DNA of 64,000 nucleotides. Origin: Glandiceps talaboti. Its lineage: Eukaryota > Hemichordata > Enteropneusta > Spengelidae. The translations under genes were made by a program, and so were the position numbers. The DNA lies in NCBI RefSeq assembly GCF_964340395.1, contig NC_135555.1:6914931-6978930 (forward strand), in the 5' to 3' direction. Under the pieces are notes generated by a model. That model saw nothing but the letters and a program-made list of their open reading frames with translations. It did no database searches and was not told where the DNA came from. This document shows, in pieces, positions 34,760 through 49,700 of the stretch (within the stretch, counting starts at the first letter, position 1; the number at the start of each line of letters is the position of its first letter).

Positions 34760-37700
34760 CATACATACATACATACATACATACATACATACATACATAC
34801 ATACATACATACATACATACATACATACATACATACATACATACATACAGGAAGTGGTTTGTACAAAAATGGTAAATTTGTGTCACTTATTAAGAATCAA
34901 AAATAAAGATCAATTTCTCAACCTTATGGATATATTCTTTCATTTACATTTTTCACAATTTATATTTCTCTTTTGTAGTTGTGGATGCAGCTGGCAAACC
35001 TGGTGCTGGGTTTACTGATGGCAATGTAGCGTGGTTAGGAGCCTTTGACTTGTGCCGTAATGTGTCAGGTTTACAATATTGTTATACTGTGATAGATGTT
35101 AACCTAACGTTACCTGGTGCTGCTAATGTAAGTATTCTCATCAGTTCATGCTGAACAGATTCACAGGTATTCAAAGCTAACTCCTATTGGTCATCGAGCC
35201 AGTTTTGTATTGTAACAACCAATCAAGGTACTGTCTTGTAATAGCCAATCAGAATAGAGTATCCTAACATCCAATCAGAGCACTTTATACACAACACTAA
35301 AGTCTATACTCTGATAGCCAATCAGATCAGATCGTAAATATGGATATGCCATTTACAAAGAAGCCCAGATGAAGCATACATGCATGTACATACTTAATGA
35401 ATCCATAGATTTAGTATTGAATGGGATCTTTTATTCTGTATTTCATAATGAATAAGAATCCTGTGTTCTCCTAGAATATTATTACAAGAGGGCTACATGT
35501 ATGAGACCACATCCTTAGAACTGCAGACAGCAGCTGTAACTGTTGGTTAGCAACCAGGGGATCAGAACATTTTGGTTTTAGTAGCTATTTTCATACAGTT
35601 TTCACAATAGAAGGAAGCAATTTCCAGTACACCAGTGCTGAGAAATAACATGGGGGTTTTGCTACCAATTGTCATTCTGTTTTACAGTTTAGTGAGAACA
35701 CTATTCTGTATTCAAATTTAAATGCAACTATTAAAAATCTATCTATTCTGATTTCAGGCTACAACAATACCAATACAATGGGGTCTCTGCACTGTAGCTG
35801 AATGTAGTGATCTAGATGTAGCTAACAGTATGCAGAAAATAATCAACCGTAGGTATATTTTTGTAATCAAACAAATTTTCATGTTTTTATTGTTTTGCTG
35901 ACTGTTTGATCACCAGTGTTACTATATTGTTTCAGGTTTTATAATATCATATATTCAAATTTACTTCAATTACTGAAAATGTGGGATTTATTTCTGTTCT
36001 TTTGACTCTCTGAGTAAAATTTTGTATTAATTTATTTGTATTAAAACAGTATTTATTTTAGTAGAATTGAAATTTATACTCATATTAGCAGAGATAAAGT
36101 TACCTTTTTGGAGTCTGGTTAGACTTAATAGCTTTCTGTCTAAATCACTAGGACAGCATCAGTGTAATGTTGTTAAGTCATCTTGTCAAGTGATTACCGA
36201 GCTACATAGTTACTTACAATTGTTGATGGCTGAGTGGTTAAACCAGTTCCCTCTTACTAGTACTACTGTACATGTAGCTAGGGTTGTCTTGTTTGATTAA
36301 AATTTACCACACTGTAAATAAGAAGACTCATTCAATTTGATAATAGTGTACCGGACAATGTAGGTTTTCCCTGGGCTCTCTGGTTTCCTCCTGTGGTTAT
36401 ACTGAACTCGTTAGGGATAGTCCTCACTGAACTTCATGGGAGATAAACACTTTTATATTTACAGAACTATCCAACATAAATAAAGACTTATTAAATTCTT
36501 AAAAAGTGAATTTATCTCAATTCAAGTATTTTATTTGCTAATGGTATTATGTCATATATCAAATTGTATTAAGGATGGGGGTGGGGTGGAGGGGAGGGGG
36601 GAGGAGGAGGAGCTTCAACTATTAGGTAATGTCATATGATTATTTGACAATGTGAGATTTAGGAACAAAGGTGTATAGACTACCATATTCTATTTATTAT
36701 CACATGACAATCACATGAACATCACATGATTATGTTCCATTATGCAATATAGTATACAGGTGCATAGTCCATACATTATTTTAGCAAGGCTGACCTGAGA
36801 CTGAATACCACGGAATCATTAACCCGACAGAAGTGCAAAGATCAACTCTTTGATAAAACATGTGATTTCTTATCTAGTAACTTAGTGAGTAGGAAAATTT
36901 CAAAAGTAACATTACAGTTCAGTCAATTCTTGGTCATGATGACTTCACCATTGGTAGCTATAAAGTTTATGCCATATTTGAGCAGCTTTACTGTTAGTTT
37001 AAACCATATAGATCCCCTGGAATGACTGTGGCTAAAGTGACACGTACACTCAGTATGGGTGATCTGATTTATTTACACTTTGTCTCAACATAACAACCTA
37101 AAAATGATGGGTCAGTGAGACAGCTATAATAATAAATTCAATTGTCCATGTATGTGTTTATGATACTTTCAATTCTTTTTAATTGACTTTTAACAGCCAC
37201 CAACCCCCAACCCCTAAATCCCACCCCACCACTCTCAGTTATATGTGATTCAACAGTAAATGGAAATGGGTTTGTGTGGTAGTCTATAGTCCCATCACAT
37301 ATGTAGCACCATTTAGTGTTTACATTCAAACTTGTCCAAGATCCAGCACAATAGAGCTATTTGTACTCTGCTCTAGGGTCAGTCACAGACAATGATATGG
37401 TTGAACTATGTATATGTCATTGTCCATGTCGTATGTCCGAGGGCAACATTATTGATTTGTTTGCTACTCATGACTCAACTACTATGCAAACAAGTCAGTC
37501 AAAGAGTTATGGAGTAATGGGGTGCACTAGTCTCTGGGTGTGATTATACTACTTCAAGAGTGAATTTACTCCCAAGCATGAACTGTTTTTTCTCCCTTCT
37601 TTTCCATTCTTAGTAAATCAAACAAACTAATGATTGATTTTAAATAGAACACTATAATATGTCTGGTTTGTTAGCATTATAATTTAAATGAATTTCCAAG

Positions 37701-40700
37701 GTGTAAAATAAAATAGAATAATGACCAATCTAGAAACAGAAAACAAATTACCAACAAATCGCATACAGCAAACAGACCAGATTTCAATTGTTTGTGGTCA
37801 AAATGCAATGTTTTATTTTGTCAGTAGTATAGCATTGAGTTGCATATATATGATAAAACATATGCTAACTGTGGCAGCTATAGCTATAAAGCCATCCTCT
37901 ATCAGAAGTTTCATTCTCATTCTCCCTAGGGGGTATTTGTTCATGTACACAACTAAGTACAAGTTGGTCCTCATTTTCCCTAGGGGTATTGTTTGTACAC
38001 AACTAAGTACAAGTTGGTCCTCATTTTCCCTAGGGGGTTCATGTACACAACTAAGTACAAGTTGGTCCTCATTTTCCCTAGGGGGTATTTGTTCATGTAC
38101 ACAACTAAGTACAAGTTGGTCCTCATTTTCTCTAGGGGGTATTTGTTCAGATTGCGATTCACTTCGTCCCATTTTCAACTCGTCCCATTTCAACTCGCCC
38201 CAATTTCAACTCGCCCCATTTTCAACTCGCCCCATTTTTAACTCGTCCCATTTTCAACTCGCCCCAACAACACTAGTAAACGTTTATAAATCTAAACGAT
38301 ACATGGACTCGAAGTACGGGGACCGAAACATTTACATGAGTTTACCTACGTAGCCTGTCGAAGCGTAACATTTCGTAGCAGAAAGTGGTGTGGGTTTTGG
38401 CTAAAGTGTTTGGTAGATCTAGAACTTATACTAGCACAACAACTTTAAATTTCCTCAGTCATGGAATATCACTTTTCACATTAGGACTTAATGTTTACAA
38501 CCCAAATAAGAAATAATAATGATAATAACCAAGGAGAATATTAGTGACTGACACGCTTACGACTTCCGCGCGTACGGGTTTTGGAGACGTGTCTCCTCTC
38601 CCTAGTTAACGCAACTAAGTATTGTAGTATGTGTTTACAGCGCAAGTGGTACTTCATTAGTGGAATACGAGATACCACAGACCCTCCAAACTGAGTACTA
38701 CTAGCTTCGATTTCATATATGCACAGGTAAATTATATTGCAAAGAGTTGGGGCGAGTTGAAAATGGGGCGAGTTGAAATTGGGGCGAGTTGAAAATTGGA
38801 CGAGTTGAGTGGGACGAGTTGAAATGGGACGAGTTGAAATTGGGACGAGTTGATCCGTCACCATTTGTTCATGTACACAACTAAGTACAAGTTGGTCCTC
38901 ATTCTCCCTAGGGGGTATTTGTTCATGTACACAACTAAGTACAAGTTGGTCCTCATTTTCCCTAGGGGGTATTTGTTCATGTACACAACTAAGTACAAGT
39001 TGGTCCTCATTTTCTCTAGGGGGTATTTGTTCATGTACACAACTAAGTACAAGTTGGTCCTCATTCTCCCTAGGGGGTATTTGTTCATGTACACAACTAA
39101 GTACAAGTTGGTCCTCATTTTCCCTAGGGGGTATTTGTTCATGTACACAACTAAGTACAAGTTGGTCCTCATTTTCCCTAGGGGGTATTTGTTCATGTAC
39201 ACAACTAAGTACAAGTTGGTCCTCATTCTCCCTAGGGGGTATTTGTTCATGTACACAACTAAGTACAAGTTGGTCCTCATTCTCCCTAGGGGGTATTTGT
39301 TCATGTACACAACTAAGTACAAGTTGGTCCTCATTTTCCCTAGGGGGTATTTGTTCATGTACACAACTAAGTACAAGTTGGTCCTCATTTTCCCTTGGGG
39401 GTATTTGTTCATGTACACAACTAAGTACAAGTTGGTCCTCTTTCTCTCTGGGGGTATTTGTTTGTACACAACTAAGTACAAGTTGGTCCTCATTCTCCCT
39501 AGGGGGTATTTGTTCATGTACACAACTAAGTACAAGTTGGTCCTCATTTTCCCTAGGGGGTATTTGTTCATGTACACAACTAAGTACAAGTTGGTCCTCA
39601 TTTTCCCTAGGGGGTTCATGTACACAACTAAGTACAAGTTGGTCCTCTTTCTCTCTGGGGGTATTTGTTTGTACACAACTAAGTACAAGTTGGTCCTCAT
39701 TCTCCCTAGGGGGTATTTGTTCATGTACACAACTAAGTACAAGTTGGTCCTCATTTTCCCTAGGGGGTATTTGTTCATGTACACAACTAAGTACAAGTTG
39801 GTCCTCATTTTCCCTAGGGGGTTCATGTACACAACTAAGTACAAGTTGGTCCTCATTCTCCCTAGGGGGTATTTGTTCATGTACACAACTAAGTACAAGT
39901 TGGTCCTCATTTTCCCTAGGGGGTATTTGTTCATGTACACAACTAAGTACAAGTTGGTCCGCCTTCTCCCTAGGGGGTATTTGTTCATGTACACAACTAA
40001 GTACAAGTTGGTCCTCATTCTCTCTAGAGGGTATTTGTTCATGTACACAACTAAGTACAAGTTGGTCCGCCTTCTCCCTAGGGGGTATTTGTTCATGTAC
40101 ACAACTAAGTACAAGTTGGTCCGCCTTCTCCCTAGGGGGTATTTGTTCATGTACACAACTAAGTACAAGTTGGTCCTCATTCTCTCTAGAGGGTATTTGT
40201 TCATGTACACAACTAAGTACAAGTTGGTCCTCATTCTCCCTAGGGGGTATTTGTTCATGTACACAACTAAGTACAAGTTGGTCCTCATTCTCCCTAGGGG
40301 GTATTTGTTCATGTACACAACTAAGTACAAGTTGGTCCTCTTTCTCCCTAGGGGGTATTTGTTCATGTACACAACTAAGTACAAGTTGGTCCTCATTTTC
40401 CCTAGGGGGTATTGTTTGTACACAACTAAGTACAAGTTGGTCGTCATTCTCCCTAGGGGGTATTGTTTGTACACAACTAAGTACAAGTTGGTCCTCATTC
40501 TCCCTGGGGGTATTGTTTGTACACAACTATGTACAAGTTGGTCCTCTTTCTCTCTGGGGGTATTTGTTTGTACACAACTAAGTACAAGTTGGTCCTCATT
40601 CTCCCCAGGGGTATTTGTTCATGTACACAACTAAGTACAAGTTTGTCCTCATTTTCCCTAGGGGTATTGTTTGTACACAACTAAGTACAAGTTGGTCCTC

Positions 40701-43700
40701 ATTCTCCCTGGGGGTATTGTTTGTACACAACTATGTACAAGTTGGTCCTCTTTCTCTCTGGGGGTATTTGTTCATGTACACAACTAAGTACAAGTTGGTC
40801 CTCATTCTCCCTAGGGGGTATTTGTTCATGTACACAACTAAGTACAAGTTGGTCCTCTTTCTCCCTAGGGGGTATTTGTTCATGTACACAACTAAGTACA
40901 AGTTGGTCCTCATTCTCCCTAGGGGGTATTTGTTCATGTACACAACTAAGTACAAGTTTGTCCTCATTTTCCCTAGGGGTATTGTTTGTACACAACTAAG
41001 TACAAGTTGGTCCTCATTCTCCCTGGGGGTATTGTTTGTACACAACTATGTACAAGTTGGTCCTCTTTCTCTCTGGGGGTATTTGTTTGTACACAACTAA
41101 GTACAAGTTGGTCCTCATTCTCCCCAGGGGTATTTGTTCATGTACACAACGAAGTACAAGTTGGTCCTCATTTTCCCTAGGGGTATTTGTTTGTAGACAA
41201 CTAAGTATGTACAAGTTGGTCCTCATTTTCCCTAGAGGGTGTTTGTTCGTACACAACTGAGTACAAGTTGGTCCTCATTTTCCCTAGGGGGTATTTGTTC
41301 ATGTACACAACTAAGTACAAGTTGGTCCTCATTTTCCCTTGGGGGTATTTGTTCATGTACACAACTAAGTACAAGTTGGTCCTCTTTCTCTCTGGGGGTA
41401 TTTGTTTGTACACAACTAAGTACAAGTTGGTCCTCATTCTCCCTAGGGGGTATTTGTTCATGTACACAACTAAGTACAAGTTGGTCCTCATTTTCCCTAG
41501 GGGGTATTTGTTCATGTACACAACTAAGTACAAGTTGGTCCTCATTTTCCCTAGGGGGTTCATGTACACAACTAAGTACAAGTTGGTCCTCATTCTCCCT
41601 AGGGGGTATTTGTTCATGTACACAACTAAGTACAAGTTGGTCCTCATTTTCCCTAGGGGGTATTTGTTCATGTACACAACTAAGTACAAGTTGGTCCTCA
41701 TTTTCCCTAGGGGGTATTTGTTCATGTACACAACTAAGTACAAGTTGGTCCTCATTTTCCCTAGGGGGTATTTGTTCATGTACACAACTAAGTACAAGTT
41801 GGTCCGCCTTCTCCCTAGGGGGTATTTGTTCATGTACACAACTAAGTACAAGTTGGTCCTCATTCTCTCTAGAGGGTATTTGTTCATGTACACAACTAAG
41901 TACAAGTTGGTCCTCATTCTCCCTAGGGGGTATTTGTTCATGTACACAACTAAGTACAAGTTGGTCCTCATTCTCCCTAGGGGGTATTTGTTCATGTACA
42001 CAACTAAGTACAAGTTGGTCCTCTTTCTCCCTAGGGGGTATTTGTTCATGTACACAACTAAGTACAAGTTGGTCCTCATTCTCCCTAGGGGGTATTTGTT
42101 CATGTACACAACTAAGTACAAGTTTGTCCTCATTTTCCCTAGGGGTATTGTTTGTACACAACTAAGTACAAGTTGGTCCTCATTCTCCCTGGGGGTATTG
42201 TTTGTACACAACTATGTACAAGTTGGTCCTCTTTCTCTCTGGGGGTATTTGTTTGTACACAACTAAGTACAAGTTGGTCCTCATTCTCCCCAGGGGTATT
42301 TGTTCATGTACACAACGAAGTACAAGTTGGTCCTCATTTTCCCTAGGGGTATTTGTTTGTAGACAACTAAGTATGTACAAGTTGGTCCTCATTTTCCCTA
42401 GAGGGTGTTTGTTCGTACACAACTGAGTACAAGTTGGGAGAAAAAGTTTAATTTTCTTCTGTTTTAACTTTTGATGTTCTTTTCATTATATACATTTTGG
42501 TAATTATACAAGTGTTCTTTGTGGTTTCACATTCCGTTACATTGTAAGTGTACTGTAATGTTTCTCTCTCTGTTTTTCTTAACTAAAGAGACTGTTGGTT
42601 ACAACACCATGCAGGTAATAGATTCTGCTGTACACTGTGCTAAGGATCCACCTAAACCTCACAGTGTTGGATTCTATTTCACGGTGTAAGTAAAATAAAA
42701 AAATCACTTTTTCTCTGTGGTGTTTTGATTGGCTAGTAGAGCAAATAAAATTCATGTTAGCTACCTTAATCCTGTGCTTTGATTGGCATAAGGTTCATGT
42801 TAGGTCTAGCCCTACTCTGTGATTTGCAAGTAGATGTAAGGTTCATGTTACATATAGGTCTTACCCTATGCATAGACTAGTGTCAAATTCATCACCGGGG
42901 TCATCTTTATCATCCCTTCCCTTTGTAGCAAGGGATGAGAAGAGCACCCTCAATTGCTGATCTCTCGGTTTCCTCCTATGCAGTGATTACGATTTCACTG
43001 ATGTCACCTGGCACAGTGGGTACATTGAAAATCCTGCCACAATTTGTGCCTGTTTTTAGGTCCTCAGTAGTAATGTTATAAAGTGTTGTTGAGGAAAACA
43101 ACACTGTCAAGTCATCAAACAACAGTGAATGGTTACTTTAATGTATATAAGGTAATAATGACTTTGCCTGTATTGAAAATGTTAACATAGGGCAAGTATT
43201 GAGTTTGTACTAAGGGATCTAATTTGAATGTACTTTGTAGCTGCTCCAGTAGTACAGACCCATCCATATTTCAAACCCACTCCCTAGCTTACATGAAAAA
43301 AGTATAACTACTATGCATTGGTTACTGTTCAGTCAATCCATTGTATACTGTTCTTGCCATCACTTTTGACAACTATATATAATTATCCATTCTTTCCCTT
43401 CATCTACACAGTACATTATGTTTTGTGTTCGCATTCCTTATGTTGGCTGGATGGCTTATGGATTTCTACCTGAGATTTGCTGCCAAACGTAAAGCTGGTC
43501 TCCCTTTGACTGACAAAGGTGATTACATTCACAATGATAGCACAGCTGACAATGCCAAGCTGATAACAGGCAACAGTAATGCAAGTAATGGATCAGCCGT
43601 ACACTTTGCCAGTATATCACATGAAACCAGTAAGTGAAGATTTAAGGCATATTTGATATAGAATTATGTCACTATAGGAGTGTTCTCCCCTGGACATATT

Positions 43701-46700
43701 GGCAATTTGCATAACAAGGAAATGCATAATATGTAGAAACACTTTCTTGGACTATTGCATCATGGTCCTCAAAAATTTGAGTGAGTCACACAGCTGATTG
43801 CTACTAGCCTTCCAATCCAAAACATTCATATGTGTTTTTTTGAGGCATGGATGAGTGGTACAGCCTACCCATTGAGTCTGTGGAACACTCACTGTATGTT
43901 TGCGAGTGAGATATTGCTGACTAATACTGCCAACCCTTTGAGTCTTTAAAACACTCACCCTGAGTTTGTGTGTGAGACATGATGGCTGAGTGGTACATCA
44001 TATATACCCATTTAATCTGTAGACCGCTCACCCTGGTTCAGTACATGATACAACCTACCAATTGAATCAGCTGTCATAGAAAATAGACTTAGGCCAACCA
44101 TAGCTATTGACATATAGTTACCGACATAGTCACAGTAAATATAATCTTGTCCTCTTTGTGCTTTATTTCAGATTTCATTCAAGAATTCTTCCTCTGTTTT
44201 GCGTTGAATCGAAACCTAGCAATGATACTGAACACAACTCAACCGGATAAAGCTATCCGATCTCTTCATGGTATTCGCTTTATCAGCATGACCTGGGTTA
44301 TACTAGGACATACCTTTTTATGGCAGACTTTGTTTCCTTTAGGTAAGGATACCAGTAAAATATATCAAAAACAGTTTAAGAAGCAATGCTTAAAAGGGAC
44401 ACAAGCTGATTTTCTATGTTGTTGTTGTTGTTGTTGATTGTTTGTTTTTGTTTTGTTTTGTTTTTGGTTTGTTTGTTCAGTTTTTTGTTGTTCTTTTTTG
44501 TGTGAGTGGGGGGGGGGGGGGTTACATGTAATTTTTGCAGCATGTTAAAAGGTACCCTTAGTATTCTACATGTACTTACAATCTGTGTTTATATGTCTGG
44601 CTTATTGTCTGCATATGAAATGATACATGAATGATGTTACAGTAGTATTCTCTACTTACTGCACAGCATACCATCACTTGCTAGCAACAGAACTCAAACA
44701 TGGTATACATGTATTCAAGTAATCATGATGCCATCTATCGTTTCTCTCTATTCATCTATGTACTGTGATGGGTGACTATATTGGGAAACGAGAGATATAC
44801 ATAAACTGGACATGACGTAGCAATAACTTGTATTTAAGCAGTTTATTTACAAATCCCATTTTGTTTTTTGGCAATTAATTGAGTTACGAATACTGCGTTG
44901 GTCTATGTTGTTTCAATTTATTTTGTTTTCATTGACCAAGTTGACTTTTAACTCCAGTACTGTTTTGTTATTGTGTAGATTTAACTTGAAAAGAAGCCAA
45001 ACACATTGACCAAATGTTCAAGTAAAAATAGGAGTAAAGTTGTTTTAATGATCATAAATCCAAAATAAATACCTATTTCTCATCATATGACCACTTTAAT
45101 TTCATATTCATCCTGTTTTAGTTCATATTTAAATATTCTAATTTCATATTTTATCATATTTTGATGTTGTTTTAATATCATAATTGTCATTTTTTATGAT
45201 ATTTCTGATTTTTGATATTTTGATTTTTATATTGTAGTGAATGGATTAACTGGTGGTGGTACAATTATGAAAGAGTTCAGCTTTCAAGTTGTTAACAATG
45301 CATTCTTCTCTGTGGACACCTTCTTCTTTTTAAGGTAGGTTTTATCATTAATAATGTTACCAGGTATGTACCAGCTCAGACCACTTGTTTGGTGGTCTGA
45401 GGTACCAAGCACTGATTACTTGTGTCAGTGAGCTCACAAACTGTTGGTATTTGCAATAGTGCTATAGTAAAAACATTAATGCAGAATACACCACAAGCAC
45501 TTGACAATGTGCAAATACCCAGTATGCCAAACTTGCACTCATGCCTAATGGGAGTCTGTCATAGTCCTGTGTATACAAAAGTATTACCCCCAGTACCAGG
45601 ATTTAGCATAGGGAACTTTTAGTTTTGCCTCTACATTTCAAGGCAGTTAACTTTAGAATTTACAAATTTGAAATCAACAGCACAATTTTCTCGTGAGTTC
45701 ATTCATTGAGTTTCTGGCAGAGAGAAGAAAAACATGATTGGCATGATTATACAATTTATACTTGCATAAGCAGAATGATAAACCATTTTGAAATACATCA
45801 CACATAATGAAATTATTGCTGAATCAGACATATTGTTTTTTACTTTTCATCAAATTGACTAACAGTGGGCTATTGGTAGCATATCTTTCAATGGACACCC
45901 TGGAGAAGAGCAATGGTAAACTGCCGTGGTTTAAGTTTTATTTTCATAGATATTGGAGGTGAGTTTTTTCAATACTACTCAAAACTACTACATGTATATA
46001 TTGTTTATGATAATAACTAAAGGTGGTATTGGAGCAGAAATCCTTGTACAAGGCTAAGATAATATGTTCATCAACAGAGGCTGTCTTATGGCATGTTACA
46101 GAACTTTAATGTTGTGCAGCAATTTTTAAGAAAAATTTCATATCGCAAAATTGTTTGTTGTCAACTATACATAAATTTGCCCTTTACCTCCAACCACTGT
46201 GTTGTGTCATTGTGTAGATGTAGTCACAAAAGAAGTCAAACACATTGACCAAATTTTCAAAGATGGACTCATTCCACACAGAGTTGCCTATTTAAAGGGG
46301 CAGGTTTGACATTGTTAATGTGAGATGTGATGAATACTTGGCTAAAAGAGTTATTCAACTTGCATACAAGAATACTTCTCTACATTCCCCATGTTGCCAC
46401 AAATTTCAACTTTATGGCCATTGTGTATTGAATACATGTACATCTGTGAACATTGCAAGAGACAATACCATAGTTGTTGAATTTTTTGTGGTATTTGTAT
46501 ACTTATACATGCAATAATTTGTCTATTTGTTATTTAGTATTTTTCATAAGTTACTACTGTACCACTCCATGCAACGATATTCCATATTTGACTAATGATT
46601 TGGCTAATGATTTCATCTACATGTTAATTCTGAGACTTTCACAAGATAAAACCTGGTGGTGGGTTTGCAGCAAAAGTTTAATGTCAATTTCAGTGCAATC

Positions 46701-49700
46701 AGGACATTGATTTGTAAACATTATTCTCATCTTTCACAGACTTACGCCAACAGTTGCCATGACGATTCTTATTTGGATGTTTATCCAGCCATGGATGGGA
46801 CAAGGCCCTCTATGGCATAACATGTTACCCAAACCAAATTGTGAAAAGTATTGGTGGAGTACTCTTCTATATATCAATAACTTTGTACCTAATACACTCA
46901 CTGGTGAGGTAAGGGGTGTTTGTTATAGGGTATATATCAATGCTGACTTGAGGCAAAATAGTGGCTTCTCAATCGTGTGAAAGCTGTTTATCTGATTTGG
47001 CCTAAAGCATGTTCGTCACCCAAAATGCCTCTGGGATTCAAGTTTGAATGTCGCTTGTACAGTCTACCAGTCTTGCTTAGTCAGTGCAAGCACAAAGTTC
47101 TGTGAGTAATGTTGTAAGAAAATATTGCCAACAGATATTGTAAATTAACAGGAGTTTAATCACAGTTTGATATATTTCCACAGCAGCCAAGGCGATGGCC
47201 CTATACAAAGCTTTAACAGAAATAGAACTAGTATAAAAGTGAATGTGAAGTCACTCAGTAGTCAAAATTAACAGAAGAGCTAGTAACTAACAACAAATAC
47301 AAGTTTAAGGAAAGCTGACATTTGGGTCTAAAACTTTCTTTATTTTAAGCTAATTTGATTGCATTCATATAGAGTGCAATTTCACATTTGCTTGGTTGCC
47401 ATGGCAATCTGTTTCCCAATTTCTCCCAAATGCCAATATATGTCCATACCCAAAATTATCAAATTTCAACTGTGTTGGTTCATATTATTCACACTATGCT
47501 TATGCACATTACATATACAGTTGAACATGTTTCTATTTATTTGGAGTTGTCTGCAAGCACAGTCCAATTCAGTAAAAAGAAATTTAGACATGAGAAAGAT
47601 AAACTTTACTTATGTATTCTCTATTTGCAGTGTATAGGATGGACATGGTATTTGGCTAATGATTGGCAATTCTATGTCATTTCACCTCTTATATTGATTC
47701 CATTGTTTTGGTAAGTACTGTATTCCTGAACTTTTTGTCTGCGATAACTTTATGTTTATTTCAGCCAAGGCAAAAACACATATTGATTATTCAGGTCATG
47801 ATTTCCATGGCATGTTTGTCACCATCCATGTGTTTTCAGAAATGCATGTAAGTATGGTTAGAAATTATGCTAAAAATTAATGTCTTTGTTATGCCCATTC
47901 CTTATTGATAGACGACAAAGCTGACTTAAATTTTTGGATATGTGGTTGAAGCTAAGAGAGGATTTCCTTGCTTGGATATTTTTGTCAACTAGTATATCAT
48001 TCTTCCCCTCCATGGTGTATAATTTCAGTGATTGAAAACAATGAAAAATGTGCTACCTTCACCCTATAAGACTGTGATTTTTAGAATATCAACTTAATAG
48101 AAAATTGGATATTATAAGGCTTTATAGGATTAATTGATTTTATTTTCATATTTTGTTAAATTTTCAAAAAGTGAAAAATTATTTCTTATGAAAATTAAAA
48201 ATGAACAAATTATAAAAAAATATAGTCTGATGAATTTGATGAATATGGTTATGCATGATACTGAGTACAAAATTTGTCACAGAAACAAAACTTGTAAGAG
48301 AGGAATAAATTTGATAATTTTCATGAACAATTTGAATGTTGACAGAATGTGATTGGAAATATATGTCAATTGAATGTTTAGTTGAAACAATTCTTTTTAA
48401 AAAGCTTACATATATTAATGCATATGACTTTAAAGATTTAAGCTTTTAGCTTCCGATTTGTCCTGGTCAACGATCCTCATCTGCTGATGACTGTTGACCA
48501 GACAGATCAAAAGCTCAAAGCTAAAAACTTTGAATAATGTGTGTTATAACCTGTGTAAGTCATTTGAGCTACTGAGCTGATGTACATATTTAGTCAATTT
48601 ATTATAAGTATACTTCACAAAGGCCTTACTAGTGATGCAATTTTCTTTCAGGTCTAAGATTGTTGGTTTTGTGATAACATCTATACTTCTGTGTGCATCA
48701 TTTATAACAACTGGTGTTCTTATGGGAGTCTATGATTTCAAGGTGGACTTCCTACAGCAGGCAAATGATGGTGCAAATGCGTAGGTTCTCATTATTCACA
48801 ATTGTAATAGAAACCAATTGATGTACTGTGTTAATGTCTATAAGCCAATCAGATCAACCGGACACTTTCAGAGACGAATCAGTGTATAGTGAAATGGTTA
48901 TAAGTCAGCCAATCAGTGCATCTTTATATCTTTATTGACCAATCCGTGCAAAGCATTATGCCCATTAGCCAATCAGTGCAATTGGAGATCGTCATAGACG
49001 AATCAGTGCACAGTTAAATTTCCATGAGCAAATCTGTACATCTGAAATCTTTCTAGATCAATCGGTGTATAATGAAATGTCCATGAGCCAGTCAGCAGAA
49101 GTGGACATCTTCACAGACCAATTAGTATACAGAACAATATCCATAAGCCAATCCGTCTAAATGGATATCTTCATACACCAATCAATAGGCAGTACAGTTT
49201 CCATGCGCCACTATCAGGGAATCCCTGCATCTTCATAGACCAATCAGTGTACATTAAATGTTAAGAAGCCAATCAGTACAACATAGCCTAGACTTATAAT
49301 GTCACATGATCATAATAGGATTTATAGTTATTCATCAGCCAATCACACGAGATAGAAGAATGGTTCAACCAATCTTAATTTAACATATTAGTAGATACAT
49401 ATAATCCATGAAGCCATTGATAAACACTATGGATATGCAAACATCTACTGTAAACATAAGAACCATAGTAGGAATTTGAAGGAAGTCTGATCATTATGTA
49501 TATTTCCAGACTGCACCCAGGAGAAACGGCACCAACTTATTCCGACTACATATATATCAAACCATATTGTCGTATTGCACCATATTTGGTTGGAATTGTC
49601 ATGGGTTATGCACTTCAACAGATCAGAAGTAAGAAAATTCAAGTGGTTATCTCACCGGTAAGTATAACTCGACAACATCAAGGTTACACCAGATTAAGTA

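Noticed and set aside
38541-40634. Open frames of 661 and 594 codons on opposite strands
   Set aside because: Both are only the 54-bp minisatellite read in frame. They occur on both strands at once, with the same peptide repeated, inside an intron of a well-supported gene.
41201-42266. Further 300-codon frames on both strands
   Set aside because: Same minisatellite; no splice context, signal or non-repeat domain.
37920-42440. CRISPR-like appearance of regularly spaced repeats
   Set aside because: Units are contiguous with no unique spacers, in eukaryotic intron DNA.
46320-46710. Overlapping frames before acyltransferase exon 9
   Set aside because: No acceptor/donor pair fits the reading phase of exons 8 and 9, which join directly.
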